Origin: Streptomyces albicerus
Lineage (GTDB): Bacteria > Actinomycetota > Actinomycetes > Streptomycetales > Streptomycetaceae
NCBI RefSeq assembly: GCF_008905045.1
Contig: NZ_VWMY01000074.1
Coordinates: 1-46,348, forward strand
DNA: 46,348 nucleotides
Reading direction: 5' to 3'
A model generated the notes under the pieces. The model did no database searches and had not been told where the DNA came from. It saw only the letters and a program-made list of their open reading frames with translations. The position numbers and the translations under genes were made by a program. Of this stretch, positions 26,322-34,620 are shown piece by piece; within the stretch, counting starts at the first letter, position 1, and each line of letters starts with the position of its first letter.

Positions 26322-26812
26322 TGGACACCAAGAACCTGTTCATGACACCGGTGACCGCGCGGCTCGTCCGGGCGGAGTACGGGCTCGGCCTCGTCGTCGC
26401 CACAGCCCTCTTCTTCGCGCACCTCGACGAGGTGCGGTGGCTGCCCGCCCTGGCGCTGTTCGTCTACATCGACCTGATCGGCTACATCCCCGGGGCCATT
26501 CAGTACCGGCGCCACAAAGGGCAGCTCCACAAGGCCTATTACGTCGGCTACAACGTCATGCACTCCTTGGTCACTCAGGGCCTCGTGACGCTGGGGTGGA
26601 TCTGGCTGTGGGGCTTCGAGTGGGCGCTGCTCGCGCTGCCCATCCACCTCTTCGGCGACCGGGCGCTGTTCGGCAACTATCTCAAGCCCTTCGGCCTCCA
26701 CTTCGAGCCGGAGACGCACCAGGCGTACCGCCGCTTCCGCAGCGAGTTCGAGGCCGAGCACACCGCCGCCGACCGGGACCCCAAGAGCACCGGCGCGCTG
26801 TCATGGCCCTAG
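26321..26812 (+). CDS. Small membrane protein, candidate VlmO-type N-N bond-forming enzyme
   Basis: 163 aa with three to four hydrophobic segments (about residues 20-33, 40-58, 75-98 and 100-110) and several conserved-looking polar residues facing them: RRHKGQLHKAYYVGYNVMH, LPIHLFGDRALFGNYLKPFGLH, FEPETHQAYRRF. I do not recognise the family from sequence alone. In valanimycin the integral membrane protein VlmO turns O-seryl-hydroxylamine into an N-N linked hydrazine. All other core steps of that route have candidates here, and this is the only unassigned integral membrane protein of the operon, so it is the best VlmO-role candidate. It lies directly before the VlmR- and VlmB-like genes and overlaps the former by 10 bp. 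Confidence 0.65.
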   Translation: MDTKNLFMTPVTARLVRAEYGLGLVVATALFFAHLDEVRWLPALALFVYIDLIGYIPGAIQYRRHKGQLHKAYYVGYNVMHSLVTQGLVTLGWIWLWGFEWALLALPIHLFGDRALFGNYLKPFGLHFEPETHQAYRRFRSEFEAEHTAADRDPKSTGALSWP

Positions 26813-27366
26813 CCACCCGACAGTCACCCTCAACAGCCCGGACGGCCGACGACACCGCTGTCGTCACCGCGATGCGCCACTTCGTCACCGGGGTGACGGT
26901 ACTCACCTGTGGGGTGGGAGACGAGGCCGAGGGCGTGACGGTCAGCACGTTCAGCACCGTCCCGGGAGAGCCCCCGATGGCCTGCGTGGCGCTGCGCAGC
27001 GGCAGCCGTGGACTGCGCGCCATGGCGAACAGCCGAGTCTTCGTCGCCAACGGCCTCGCGGCCGCACAGGAGCCGCTGGCCCGGCACTTCGCCCGCCGCG
27101 GGCGGCCCCGCGGCCTGGGACAGCTACCGCCGGAGGCCTGGCTCGGCGGCTTGGCCGACAACGTACCGCGGCTCAGCGGAGCGGTGGCGTGGCTGGAGTG
27201 CCGGCCGGAGCTCACCGTTCCACTCAGTGATCACGAACTGGTGGTCGCGCGGGTCGTCTCAGCGGTCCACAGCGGCGGCACCCCGCTGGTCAATTTCGCC
27301 TACGACCTGCACTCCGGCCCCTCCACCTCCGCTCCGCGGAAAGGGATTGAAAGGGATTCCTCATGA
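26803..27366 (+). CDS. Flavin reductase, VlmR-like
   Basis: 187 aa, flavin-reductase-like (FMN-binding split barrel) fold: AMRHFVTGVTVLTCG, VTVSTFSTVPGEPPMACVALR, RVFVANGLAAAQEPLARHFA and a C-terminal LVVARVVSAVHSGGTPLVNF. This matches the short-chain HpaC-type reductases that provide FMNH2 or FADH2 to two-component monooxygenases, like VlmR for VlmH. It is the natural partner of the flavoenzyme at 23373-24509. Its ATG lies inside the end of the membrane-protein gene and its stop overlaps the next start by ATGA, so the genes are translationally coupled. Confidence 0.88.
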   Translation: MALATRQSPSTARTADDTAVVTAMRHFVTGVTVLTCGVGDEAEGVTVSTFSTVPGEPPMACVALRSGSRGLRAMANSRVFVANGLAAAQEPLARHFARRGRPRGLGQLPPEAWLGGLADNVPRLSGAVAWLECRPELTVPLSDHELVVARVVSAVHSGGTPLVNFAYDLHSGPSTSAPRKGIERDSS

Positions 27367-28337
27367 CGACATCGACGACCGAGACCGCAGACATTCCCGC
27401 CGAAGCCGACTGGGACACGGCTCCCTCGCTCCTGGACGGTGCGGAGAGCCTCGAACTCGCCCCGGCCGTCTGCAATCTGCGGTACTGGCTCAACGCCGTT
27501 CCGCACGGCACACTGCGCGGCAACGTCCTCGGCCACGCGGCGAACGTACGACCGTTGGAAGTGGTCAGGGAGCCCGGCCCGCTCAACAGCGCGCTCACCC
27601 AGGAGCTTGCCTACCGTTCCATCGCCGAGGAGAAGGCCACCCGGGCCATCGGTTACATGACGGCGCTGGCGCCGGACAACGACACCATGGAGTTCTACGC
27701 CACCCAGCTGATCGACGAGGCCCGTCACGCCATGGTGTTCCGCAGCCACCTGCTCGAACTCGGCGTCCCGCAGGCGGAGTTGTTCGCCACGGTGGCCCGC
27801 CTCGCGGCCACCGACCAGGAGCGGATCCTCGTCCCCCTGGAGAACCTCGGGCTGCGGGTGTTGCGCGACGAGCGCGACTTCATCGGCGGAGTGCTGGTCC
27901 TGACGGTGCTGGTCGAGGGCGTACTGGCACCGGCAGCCGAGCTGAGCGAGCGCAAATGGCGGGTCTTCGACCCGGCGGCCGCCGACATCGAACGGGGCGC
28001 CGGAATCGACGAGATCCGGCATCTGACGGTCGGCAGCGCCATCGTCCGCGACCACCTGCGCGAGAACCCACACGACAAGGAGCGTCTCCTGGAGCTGATC
28101 CAGGAGGGCTACGCGTTGTGGGACAAGCTACCGACCACGGAGCAGCTGATGCGCCGCGAAGAGCTCTTCCAGCAGGGCGTCGAGCAGCACAGGGACCTGC
28201 TGGGCGACTACGAGATCTGGCCCGGCCGCCGCCTGGCGGACACCACCGCGCAGGAGCGGCTGGAAACCGGACACGAGTGGGCCTCGCGCATGCAGCGGAC
28301 CCGGCTCGCCTACATGGGCCTCGAGGAGGCGGTATGA
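27363..28337 (+). CDS. VlmB-like diiron oxygenase, azoxy-forming
   Basis: 324 aa, a helical diiron protein. Metal ligands are visible: E89/E90 in SIAEEKATRA, E119 and H122 in LIDEARH, E185 in VLVEGVL, and E217 and H220 in GIDEIRH. This is the ExxH-ExxH arrangement of N-oxygenating diiron enzymes. VlmB of valanimycin oxidises the hydrazine made by VlmO to the azoxy group with four electrons. The neighbouring VlmR-like, VlmH-like and membrane genes make VlmB the closest functional model. It differs in length and in sequence around the ligands from the two diiron paralogues at 2222 and 32083, so it is a separate branch. Confidence 0.78.
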   Translation: MTTSTTETADIPAEADWDTAPSLLDGAESLELAPAVCNLRYWLNAVPHGTLRGNVLGHAANVRPLEVVREPGPLNSALTQELAYRSIAEEKATRAIGYMTALAPDNDTMEFYATQLIDEARHAMVFRSHLLELGVPQAELFATVARLAATDQERILVPLENLGLRVLRDERDFIGGVLVLTVLVEGVLAPAAELSERKWRVFDPAAADIERGAGIDEIRHLTVGSAIVRDHLRENPHDKERLLELIQEGYALWDKLPTTEQLMRREELFQQGVEQHRDLLGDYEIWPGRRLADTTAQERLETGHEWASRMQRTRLAYMGLEEAV

Positions 28338-29413
28338 GCGCCCTGGACAGGAATCCCGTCTCCTCGGCCGAGGAGACGGCGGACACGGCCAGCCTGCAGG
28401 AGATCACCCAACTGGTGCGGCAGGCCGGTCTCATGGACTCCCAGCCCGTCTACTACACGTTCAAGATCATCACGAATCTGCTGCTCCTCGCGGCCGGCTG
28501 GACCCTGTTCGCGCTGCTCGGCGACAGCTGGTGGCAGCTGGCGGTGGCAGCCTTCCTCGCCGTCTGCTTCGGCCAGACCGACCTCGTCGGCCACGACTCC
28601 GGTCATCGCCAGATCTTCCGCACCCGACGGGCCGGCGACGTGATCGGCTACACCCACGGGAATCTGCTCACGGGCGTGAGCTTCGGCTGGTGGGTCGGCC
28701 ACCACACCAAGCACCACAACTATCCCAACCACCTCTCGCTGGACCCCGACATCCTCCGCCGACAGGTGATCTTCGATGCCAAGGACCGGACGAAGCGCAC
28801 CGGATCCGTCGGCCGGTTCATCGTGCGGCACCAGGCGTGGATGTTCTACGTGGTGATCCTGATGGAAGGGCTGCGACTGCACGCGTCCGGCTACGTGGCG
28901 GCGCGCAAGGGAGCACTGAAGCGCTACGTGGCCCTCGACCTGGGTCTGCTGACACTGCATCTGGCGGCCTATCTGACCGCGGTCTTCATGGTCCTCTCGC
29001 CAGGCATCGCCGTCGCCTTCATCGTCGTTCACCAGGCCGTCTTCGGCTTCTACATGGGACTGATGTTCGCGCCCAACCACAAGGGGCTGCCCGTGCGCGA
29101 CGGAGAGCAGGAACAGCTGGACTGGCTCACGCGGCAGGTGATCACCTCGCGCAATCTGGTGCCCAACCGGATCACGGACTTCTTCTACGGCGGGCTCAAC
29201 TACCAGATCGAGCATCACCTGTTCCCGTCCATGCCGCGCAGGAACCTGCGCCGCGCCCAGCCGCTGGTGAAGGAGTACCTGGTGCGCAACGGCCTGCCGT
29301 ACGCCGAGCAGCGGCTGCTGCGGTCCTATCTGAACGTGGCCGACTATCTCGGTGAGGTCAGCCAGGAGGTGGCCACGCTGGAGCACAGCGCGTCGGTCCA
29401 GGGAACACGGTGA
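28334..29413 (+). CDS. Membrane fatty-acid desaturase
   Basis: 359 aa with the three histidine boxes of membrane desaturases: VGHDSGHRQ, WVGHHTKHHN and NYQIEHHLFP, plus paired membrane segments (LLLAAGWTLFALL, LAVAAFLAVCF, LHLAAYLTAVFMVLS, AFIVVHQAVFGFYMGL). It inserts a double bond into an acyl chain, using O2 and a redox partner not in the cluster. In lipidic azoxy compounds such as the azodyrecin and elaiomycin types the alkenyl group next to nitrogen is characteristic, so this enzyme may make that unsaturation. ATGA overlap with the VlmB-like gene and GTGA with KASIII show strict coupling. Confidence 0.92.
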   Translation: MSALDRNPVSSAEETADTASLQEITQLVRQAGLMDSQPVYYTFKIITNLLLLAAGWTLFALLGDSWWQLAVAAFLAVCFGQTDLVGHDSGHRQIFRTRRAGDVIGYTHGNLLTGVSFGWWVGHHTKHHNYPNHLSLDPDILRRQVIFDAKDRTKRTGSVGRFIVRHQAWMFYVVILMEGLRLHASGYVAARKGALKRYVALDLGLLTLHLAAYLTAVFMVLSPGIAVAFIVVHQAVFGFYMGLMFAPNHKGLPVRDGEQEQLDWLTRQVITSRNLVPNRITDFFYGGLNYQIEHHLFPSMPRRNLRRAQPLVKEYLVRNGLPYAEQRLLRSYLNVADYLGEVSQEVATLEHSASVQGTR

Positions 29414-30414
29414 ACGCCGACACCGCGGTGCTGTGCGGCCTCGGCACCTGGCTTCCGCCGCACGCGGTCACCAATGACGACCTGGCGCGGGAACTGGACA
29501 CGTCCGACGACTGGATACGCAGCCGTACGGGGATCGGGACGCGCTATGTCGCCGCGCCGTCCACGGCCACTTCGGACCTCGCGGTGGAGGCCGGCCGGCG
29601 CGCGCTGAAGTCCGCGGGATTCGAGTCCGTGGACGCCGTCGTGCTGGCCACCACCACGCCGGACCACCCCTGCCCGGCCACCGCTCCGCTGGTGGCGACC
29701 CAGCTCGGCCTCGGAACCGTGGCCGCCTTCGACGTGGGTGCGGTCTGTACCGGCTTCCTGTACGCCCTGGCCGTTGGCGCAGGGCTGATCGCCGCGGGCA
29801 CGGCGGGCAGCGTGCTGGTCATCGGCGCGGACATGTACTCGAGCATCCTCGACCCGGCCGACCGCTCGACCCGCGCCATCTTCGGCGACGGCGCCGGCGC
29901 GGTGGTGCTGCGGTCTGGTGGCGCCGACGAGCCCGGCGCACTCGGCACGCCGGTGCTCGGCAGTGACGGCACCGGCAGCGATCTCATCACCATCCGCTCG
30001 GGCGGCTCACGCGAACCACTGGGCACGATCGGTGCGGGCCACCCGGATCCGTACTTCCGGATGGCGGGCAAGGCCGTCTTCCGTAACGCCGTGGAGCGCA
30101 TGGCCGATGCCTCACTGACCGCGGCGCGGCGCGTCGGCTGGGCGGCGGACGACATCGACCGGCTCGTCGCGCACCAGGCCAACCTGCGGATCCTGCACGC
30201 AGTCGCGGACCGTATGCGACTGCCGCGCCACCGGTGCCCGGTCCATCTGGACCAGGTCGGCAACACGGCGGCCGCCTCCATCCCGCTGGCCCTCTCGCAC
30301 GCCGTGACCACGGGCCGGTTGGCACCGGGGCACCGCACCCTGCTCACGGCGTTCGGCGGCGGGCTCACCTGGGGAGCCTGCGCCGTCCGCTGGCCCACGA
30401 TCACCCCCGTGTGA
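29410..30414 (+). CDS. 3-oxoacyl-ACP synthase III (KASIII)
   Basis: 334 aa, normal KASIII length. Catalytic Cys is in FDVGAVCTGFLYALA, His in LVAHQANLRILHAV and Asn in DQVGNTAAASIPLAL, so the Cys-His-Asn triad is complete. DDWIRSRTGIGTRYVA is the usual KASIII start region. It condenses an acyl-CoA starter with malonyl-ACP to begin a fatty chain. The GTG at 29410 overlaps the desaturase stop. Starter choice is not readable. Confidence 0.93.
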   Translation: MNADTAVLCGLGTWLPPHAVTNDDLARELDTSDDWIRSRTGIGTRYVAAPSTATSDLAVEAGRRALKSAGFESVDAVVLATTTPDHPCPATAPLVATQLGLGTVAAFDVGAVCTGFLYALAVGAGLIAAGTAGSVLVIGADMYSSILDPADRSTRAIFGDGAGAVVLRSGGADEPGALGTPVLGSDGTGSDLITIRSGGSREPLGTIGAGHPDPYFRMAGKAVFRNAVERMADASLTAARRVGWAADDIDRLVAHQANLRILHAVADRMRLPRHRCPVHLDQVGNTAAASIPLALSHAVTTGRLAPGHRTLLTAFGGGLTWGACAVRWPTITPV

Positions 30415-30467
30415 ACACACCCGCCCTCCCTCTCATCCACCCGCACTCACCCGTTGAGGAGCACGAC

Positions 30468-30707
30468 ATGACCAGCACGTACGACCGTCTCGTGGGCCTG
30501 CTGGCCAAGAGCTTCGGCATCGAGGCCGACGAGGTCGCACCGGCGAACACCTTCGAGGACCTGGAACTGGACTCGCTGGCGCTCGTGGAGCTGACCCTGG
30601 CCGCGCAAGAGGAGTTCGGCATCACCCTCACCGACGACGACCTTCACGCGAAGAGCTCCCTCACCGAGGCGGCCGAAGTACTCGACGCCAAGCAGGTGAC
30701 GGTCTGA
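30468..30707 (+). CDS. Acyl carrier protein
   Basis: 79 aa, type II ACP. The phosphopantetheine serine is in ELDSLALVELTLAAQEEFGI. It starts at an ATG preceded by GAGGAG and ends in TGATG overlap with the KASII gene. It would carry chains between KASIII, KASII and probably the reductase/desaturase. The DSLA form (rather than DSLD/DSLT) is common in secondary-metabolite ACPs. Confidence 0.93.
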   Translation: MTSTYDRLVGLLAKSFGIEADEVAPANTFEDLELDSLALVELTLAAQEEFGITLTDDDLHAKSSLTEAAEVLDAKQVTV

Positions 30708-31945
30708 TGACCGCGGCCGATGGCCGGTTCGACGCGGCGGTCACGGGCATCGGCATGGTCACCCCGGCCGGCCTCGGCACCGCCGCGTCCTGGGACCGCA
30801 TCAAGTCCGCGGACGGCACCGCCGCGCAGCGGGTGCCCGCGCTCGCCGGAATCCCGGCCGACATCGGCTGCTGGATATCCGACTTCGACCCGGCTGCCGC
30901 GGTGGGCAAACGCAAGGCCTGGCGCCTGGACCGCAGCAGCCAGTTGGCGGTCGCGGCGGCGGCCGAGGCCCTTGCCGACGCGGGCCTCGACCCGGCGAGC
31001 TGGGACGGCGCCAGGGTGGGCGTGGTGCTCGGCAGCGGCATCGGCGGGGCATCGGCCTGGGAGAAGCAGCACCACGTCCTGCTGGAACAGGGCTCGGAGA
31101 AGGTGTCCGCCATGCTGATCCCCATGCTTGCGGTCAACATGTCGGCCGGCTACATCGCCATGGAGTTCGGGGCCCGCGGGCCCAACTTCGTGACGGCCAC
31201 GGCCTGCGCGTCCGGCACCACCGCCGTGGGCGCGGCGCGCGAACTGCTCCGTGGCGGGCGCTGCGACGTGGTGATCACGGGCGGCACCGAGGCGTGCCTC
31301 ATCCCCTCGATCATCTCCGGCTTCCAGCAGATGGGGGCGCTCTCCGGGCGCCGCGACGACCCCACCGTGGCCTCACGGCCGTTCGATGTGGACCGGGATG
31401 GCTTCGTGCCTGCTGAGGGCGCCGCCGTCCTGGTCCTGGAGCGCCCGGAGAGCGCGCGGGCCCGCGGGGCGCGCATCCGCGCCAACATCAGCGGATACGG
31501 GGCCTCGGCCGACGCCTACAACGCCACCGCCCCCGAACCTCAGGGCACCGGCGCGGAGTTGGCGCTTCGGGCGGCCCTCGACGACGCGAGGGCCGAGCCC
31601 AGTGCGGTGGACCATGTCAACGCGCACGGCACCTCCACCCCGCTCAACGACCTGATGGAGGCTCGGCTGATCCGCCGGGTGCTCGGTGACCGGCCGACGG
31701 TGACCTCGGTCAAAGGGGTGACGGGGCACTCGCTGGGCGCCTCGGGGGCGATCGAAGTGGCCGTCGCGGCCCTCACGGTGGAGCACCGTCTCATACCGCC
31801 GACCGCGAACCTGGACAGCCAGGACCCGGAGATCGACCTGGACGTCGTCGCCAAGGCGGCACGGCCTGCCGATGTGGAGGTCGCTGTCAGCAACTCCTTC
31901 GGATTCGGCGGCCAGAACGCCGTGGTGCTGCTGACCCGCCCCTGA
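30707..31945 (+). CDS. 3-oxoacyl-ACP synthase II (KASII, FabF-like)
   Basis: 412 aa. Active-site Cys is in VTATACASGTTAVGAA, the two His in VNAHGTSTPLND and KGVTGHSLGASGAIE, and the C-terminal NSFGFGGQNAVVLL closes the fold, so the enzyme is intact. It elongates acyl-ACPs with malonyl-ACP. Only one full-length KASII gene is present, with no chain-length factor, so iterative fatty-acid-like elongation is expected rather than aromatic polyketide synthesis. Reductases are missing and must be borrowed from primary fatty-acid synthesis. Confidence 0.93.
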   Translation: MTAADGRFDAAVTGIGMVTPAGLGTAASWDRIKSADGTAAQRVPALAGIPADIGCWISDFDPAAAVGKRKAWRLDRSSQLAVAAAAEALADAGLDPASWDGARVGVVLGSGIGGASAWEKQHHVLLEQGSEKVSAMLIPMLAVNMSAGYIAMEFGARGPNFVTATACASGTTAVGAARELLRGGRCDVVITGGTEACLIPSIISGFQQMGALSGRRDDPTVASRPFDVDRDGFVPAEGAAVLVLERPESARARGARIRANISGYGASADAYNATAPEPQGTGAELALRAALDDARAEPSAVDHVNAHGTSTPLNDLMEARLIRRVLGDRPTVTSVKGVTGHSLGASGAIEVAVAALTVEHRLIPPTANLDSQDPEIDLDVVAKAARPADVEVAVSNSFGFGGQNAVVLLTRP

Positions 31946-32020
31946 GGCCGTACCTCGTCGAGCCGCTGCACGGTCCTTCCGTGCGGCGGCTCTTCGCAGC
32001 GCGTACCGTCGCGACGCAAC

Positions 32021-32059
32021 CGACTCCGCCGGACCCATGGCGTGGATCCGGCGGAGTCG
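32021..32059. terminator. Bidirectional hairpin between convergent genes
   Basis: CGACTCCGCCGGA (32021-32033) pairs perfectly with 32047-32059 across a 13-nt loop. It lies between the KASII stop and the convergent stop of the diiron gene and probably ends both transcripts. Confidence 0.8.
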
Positions 32060-32082
32060 TTGCTGCCTGTGCGCCGATCGGC

Positions 32083-33198
32083 TCAGCCGTCCTCGACGAC
32101 GGTGAGCCGCCCCTCGGCGATCGCGTGGTGGACCTCGTTCTGCCGCTCCTCGAGCTCGCGGCGCTCGGCGTCCAGCGCCTCGGCCTGCGCCTCGTCCGCT
32201 TCCATGAGCTTGAGCAGGTCACGGTCCGCCATCTCGAGCACGCCCATGTCGGCGTAGGCCTGCTGGACCTTGGGCCCCCACAGCCCGATGTCCTTGACGC
32301 AGGGCACGATCCGGGTGAAGAGCCGTGAACGGAAGGCCTGCATGCGGGGGCCCCGGTTCATGTACTCCATGCATTCCTTCATGTCGAAGCCGAGCGTCTC
32401 CCACACTTCCTGCATGCGCAGGCGGTCACGCATCAGATAGCAGCCCTCGACGATGAAGTCCTCGCGTTCCGCGATCTCCTGGCGGGTCAGCTCCTTGTAG
32501 TAGTCCCGCAGCGCGAGGCGCCCGAAGGCCACGTGCCGTGCCTCGTCCTGCATGATGTAGGAGAGGATCTGCTTGGGCAGCGGCTTGTCCGTCTTGTCGC
32601 GCAGGATGCCGAAAGCCGCGAGGGCGAGGCCCTCGATTAGCACCTGCATTCCGAGATACGGCATGTCCCAGCGGGAGTCGTTCAGGGCCTCGCCCAGCAG
32701 GGACTTCAGATGCGGGCTGATCGGATAGCTCATACCGATCTTGTCGTGCACGAAGCGTGTGAACAGCTCCGCGTGCCGCGCCTCGTCCATGACCTGGGTC
32801 GCCGCGTAGAACTTGGAGTCGATGTCCGGCACCGACTCGACGATCCGGGCGGAGCAGATCATCGCGCCCTGCTCCCCGTGCAGGAACTGGCTGAACTCCC
32901 AGGCGGCCATGTGCCGTCGCAGCTCCTGCCTCTCCCGTTTGTTCAGCCGGGCGTACTGCCGGGATCCGTACAGCGCGAGGGTGTTCTCCGGCGTACCGAG
33001 GACGTCACAGGGATCCACGTCCAGGGACCAATCGATCCGCTTGGTGCTGTCCCACTGCTTGTCCTTGCCCTTTTGATAGAGGTTCAGCAAACGCTCTCGG
33101 TCCGTGTCGTACTCCCAGGTGAACGTGTTCCGCCCCTGCATCGGGAAGGACCAGGCGGCGCTGGTATCCGTCTGCGCGCCGTCGACCGTTCCGCTCAT
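32083..33198 (-). CDS. Diiron ferritin-like oxygenase, cluster right-end copy
   Basis: 371 aa from the ATG at 33198, which follows AGGGGAG. The metal-ligand set is complete: EFSQFLHGEQGA, VMDEARHAELF, LIEGLALAAFG and MQDEARHVAF. It matches the left-end protein (2222-3325) along the whole length, for example YQKGKDKQW, IDW and SARIVESVP. It follows the VlmJ-like kinase by 39 bp and is likely cotranscribed. The two paralogues may oxidise two positions of the product or be redundant. They differ from the VlmB-like protein. Confidence 0.87.
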   Translation of the reverse strand: MSGTVDGAQTDTSAAWSFPMQGRNTFTWEYDTDRERLLNLYQKGKDKQWDSTKRIDWSLDVDPCDVLGTPENTLALYGSRQYARLNKRERQELRRHMAAWEFSQFLHGEQGAMICSARIVESVPDIDSKFYAATQVMDEARHAELFTRFVHDKIGMSYPISPHLKSLLGEALNDSRWDMPYLGMQVLIEGLALAAFGILRDKTDKPLPKQILSYIMQDEARHVAFGRLALRDYYKELTRQEIAEREDFIVEGCYLMRDRLRMQEVWETLGFDMKECMEYMNRGPRMQAFRSRLFTRIVPCVKDIGLWGPKVQQAYADMGVLEMADRDLLKLMEADEAQAEALDAERRELEERQNEVHHAIAEGRLTVVEDG

Positions 33199-33237
33199 GA
33201 GCACTCCCCTTACGTGGTACGGATGGTGGTCCTGCGA

Positions 33238-34176
33238 TCACGAAGGCTCGGGCGGGGACAGGACCGGCAGTACCGCCGGCAGGACGTCCAGCGCGTAGCG
33301 CGTGCGCCCACGCTGGACCTCGCCGTCCCACTCGAAGGTGAGGGGGGCGCCGTCGGTCCGTTCGATCTCGATGCGACGGCCACGCCGGTAGATCACCTCG
33401 GGCCGTTCGAGATGCCGCCCCTCACGGGTCAGCCCAGGCAGCTCCCGGGGATCGAGGCTGCCGGTCACCACGCAGACGTCGAGCAGGCCGTCGTCCAGAA
33501 CGGAGCGGGGCAGCACGAGGAACCCGCCGCCCCGGTAGCGGCCCCCACCGACATTGGCGAGGATCACACTGCCGTCGTGGACCACCTCACCGTCCACGAG
33601 AACCCTCGCCGGATGAGGCGCGAAGTCGCGCAGCGTGGCGGCCACCGCCTCCTGGTAACGGACACGACCGGTGAGCCGGGTGAGCCCCGCGGCCGTCTCC
33701 AGCGCCTCGGCGACAAGACCGGAGCAGGCGCCCAGCAGAACGGTGTCCTGCGTCTCCTCGACGCGCGCCATGTCCAGCTGCCGGATCCGAGGCCGCTCCG
33801 TTCCGAAAGCGATGGCGAGCGACTCGCACCAGGGGCGGTCCTGCCAGATCTCCTTGTAGAAGGAGTTGCCCGTGCCGGCCGGAACGCAGAGCAGGGCCGG
33901 GCCGCTGAGTCCGGGCTCGGCTTCCACGGCCGCCACGAGGCCGTCCGCCACCTCGCTCGCGGTACCGTCACCGCCGACCGCGAGCACGGCGTCCGCGCCG
34001 TCCTGTGCGGCCTTCACCGCGAGCACCCGCGCGTGCCCCGGATACGCGGTCCGGACCACGCTCACCTCTCCGACGAGCCCCTCACAAGCCGCAGCGATGT
34101 CCGTGACCGGAATCGAAGCCGCGCTCCCTGCCCGTTCGTTTGCGACAATCACTGCGTTGTGTGCCCAGTGGCTCAT
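33238..34176 (-). CDS. Diacylglycerol-kinase-fold enzyme, VlmJ-like
   Basis: 312 aa with the DAG kinase catalytic domain: AVIVANERAGSA at the start, VLAVGGDGTASEVADGL (the GGDGT ATP loop), and ALLCVPAGTGNSF, the motif of lipid/sphingoid kinases. A C-terminal beta-sandwich part includes NVGGGRYRGGGF and LDDGLLDV. VlmJ, of the same fold, phosphorylates the serine hydroxyl of the azoxy intermediate so that VlmK can eliminate phosphate. The MmgE/PrpD gene at 9153 is the matching lyase. Start ATG at 34176 follows AAGGAAG. It is first in a two-gene minus-strand unit with the diiron gene, and the class II tRNA gene is 91 bp upstream of it. Confidence 0.87.
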   Translation of the reverse strand: MSHWAHNAVIVANERAGSAASIPVTDIAAACEGLVGEVSVVRTAYPGHARVLAVKAAQDGADAVLAVGGDGTASEVADGLVAAVEAEPGLSGPALLCVPAGTGNSFYKEIWQDRPWCESLAIAFGTERPRIRQLDMARVEETQDTVLLGACSGLVAEALETAAGLTRLTGRVRYQEAVAATLRDFAPHPARVLVDGEVVHDGSVILANVGGGRYRGGGFLVLPRSVLDDGLLDVCVVTGSLDPRELPGLTREGRHLERPEVIYRRGRRIEIERTDGAPLTFEWDGEVQRGRTRYALDVLPAVLPVLSPPEPS

Positions 34177-34267
34177 ACTTGGCTTCCTTGTCCGAATCAG
34201 GGCGGCCGAACGGGCGTGTCAGCGCTGGGAGTTGCTCCGATGGGCAGTGAGCGTTCGCTGTGGTGGG

Positions 34268-34358
34268 CGGAGAGAGCAGGATTCGAACCTGCGTGGGGCC
34301 TGAACCCCTGACCGGAGATGAACTCCAACCCCCATTGGGCCGCTATGGGTATCTCTCC
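34268..34358 (-). tRNA. Class II tRNA with UCA anticodon, possibly seryl-accepting
   Basis: The minus strand folds as a tRNA. GGAGAGA (34358-34352) pairs perfectly with TCTCTCC, followed by the discriminator G73 at 34268, and CCA is not encoded. The D-arm contains GG, the long variable arm (GGGG/CCCC stem) makes it class II, and the T-arm GCAGG-TTCGAAT-CCTGC is perfect. The anticodon stem is TTGGA/TCCGG with two G-U pairs, and the loop GTTCATC puts TCA at 34319-34321, with T at position 37 where decoding tRNAs have a purine. The two nucleotides between D-stem and anticodon stem (normally one) are also odd. Long variable arm with G73 is the seryl-tRNA-synthetase recognition pattern. UCA would read UGA, so it could be a selenocysteine tRNA, a suppressor, or a non-decoding tRNA serving the VlmA-like enzyme. 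It stands between the cluster and the accessory region. Confidence 0.6.
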
Positions 34359-34620
34359 TCGCCGACCTTCGCGGCCGACATGAAGACCATGACACCCCCG
34401 GCTTGCAGGCTGCTGAAACGGACGTCTCAGCCCCATGACGTGCGGACCCATCTGCCAACGGGATCACGGACGTTCGTCCCAACCCACGCGCCCCCCGGAC
34501 GCCCGCGACCGTACCCCGTCGGCGGCACGACTACCTGATGCGCCGGTACGGAGGCTCCAGCGACGGGAACTGGGCCCCGGTCGGTGTGGGCAGCATTCCT
34601 ATTACCGCGCGGCCGGGCAC

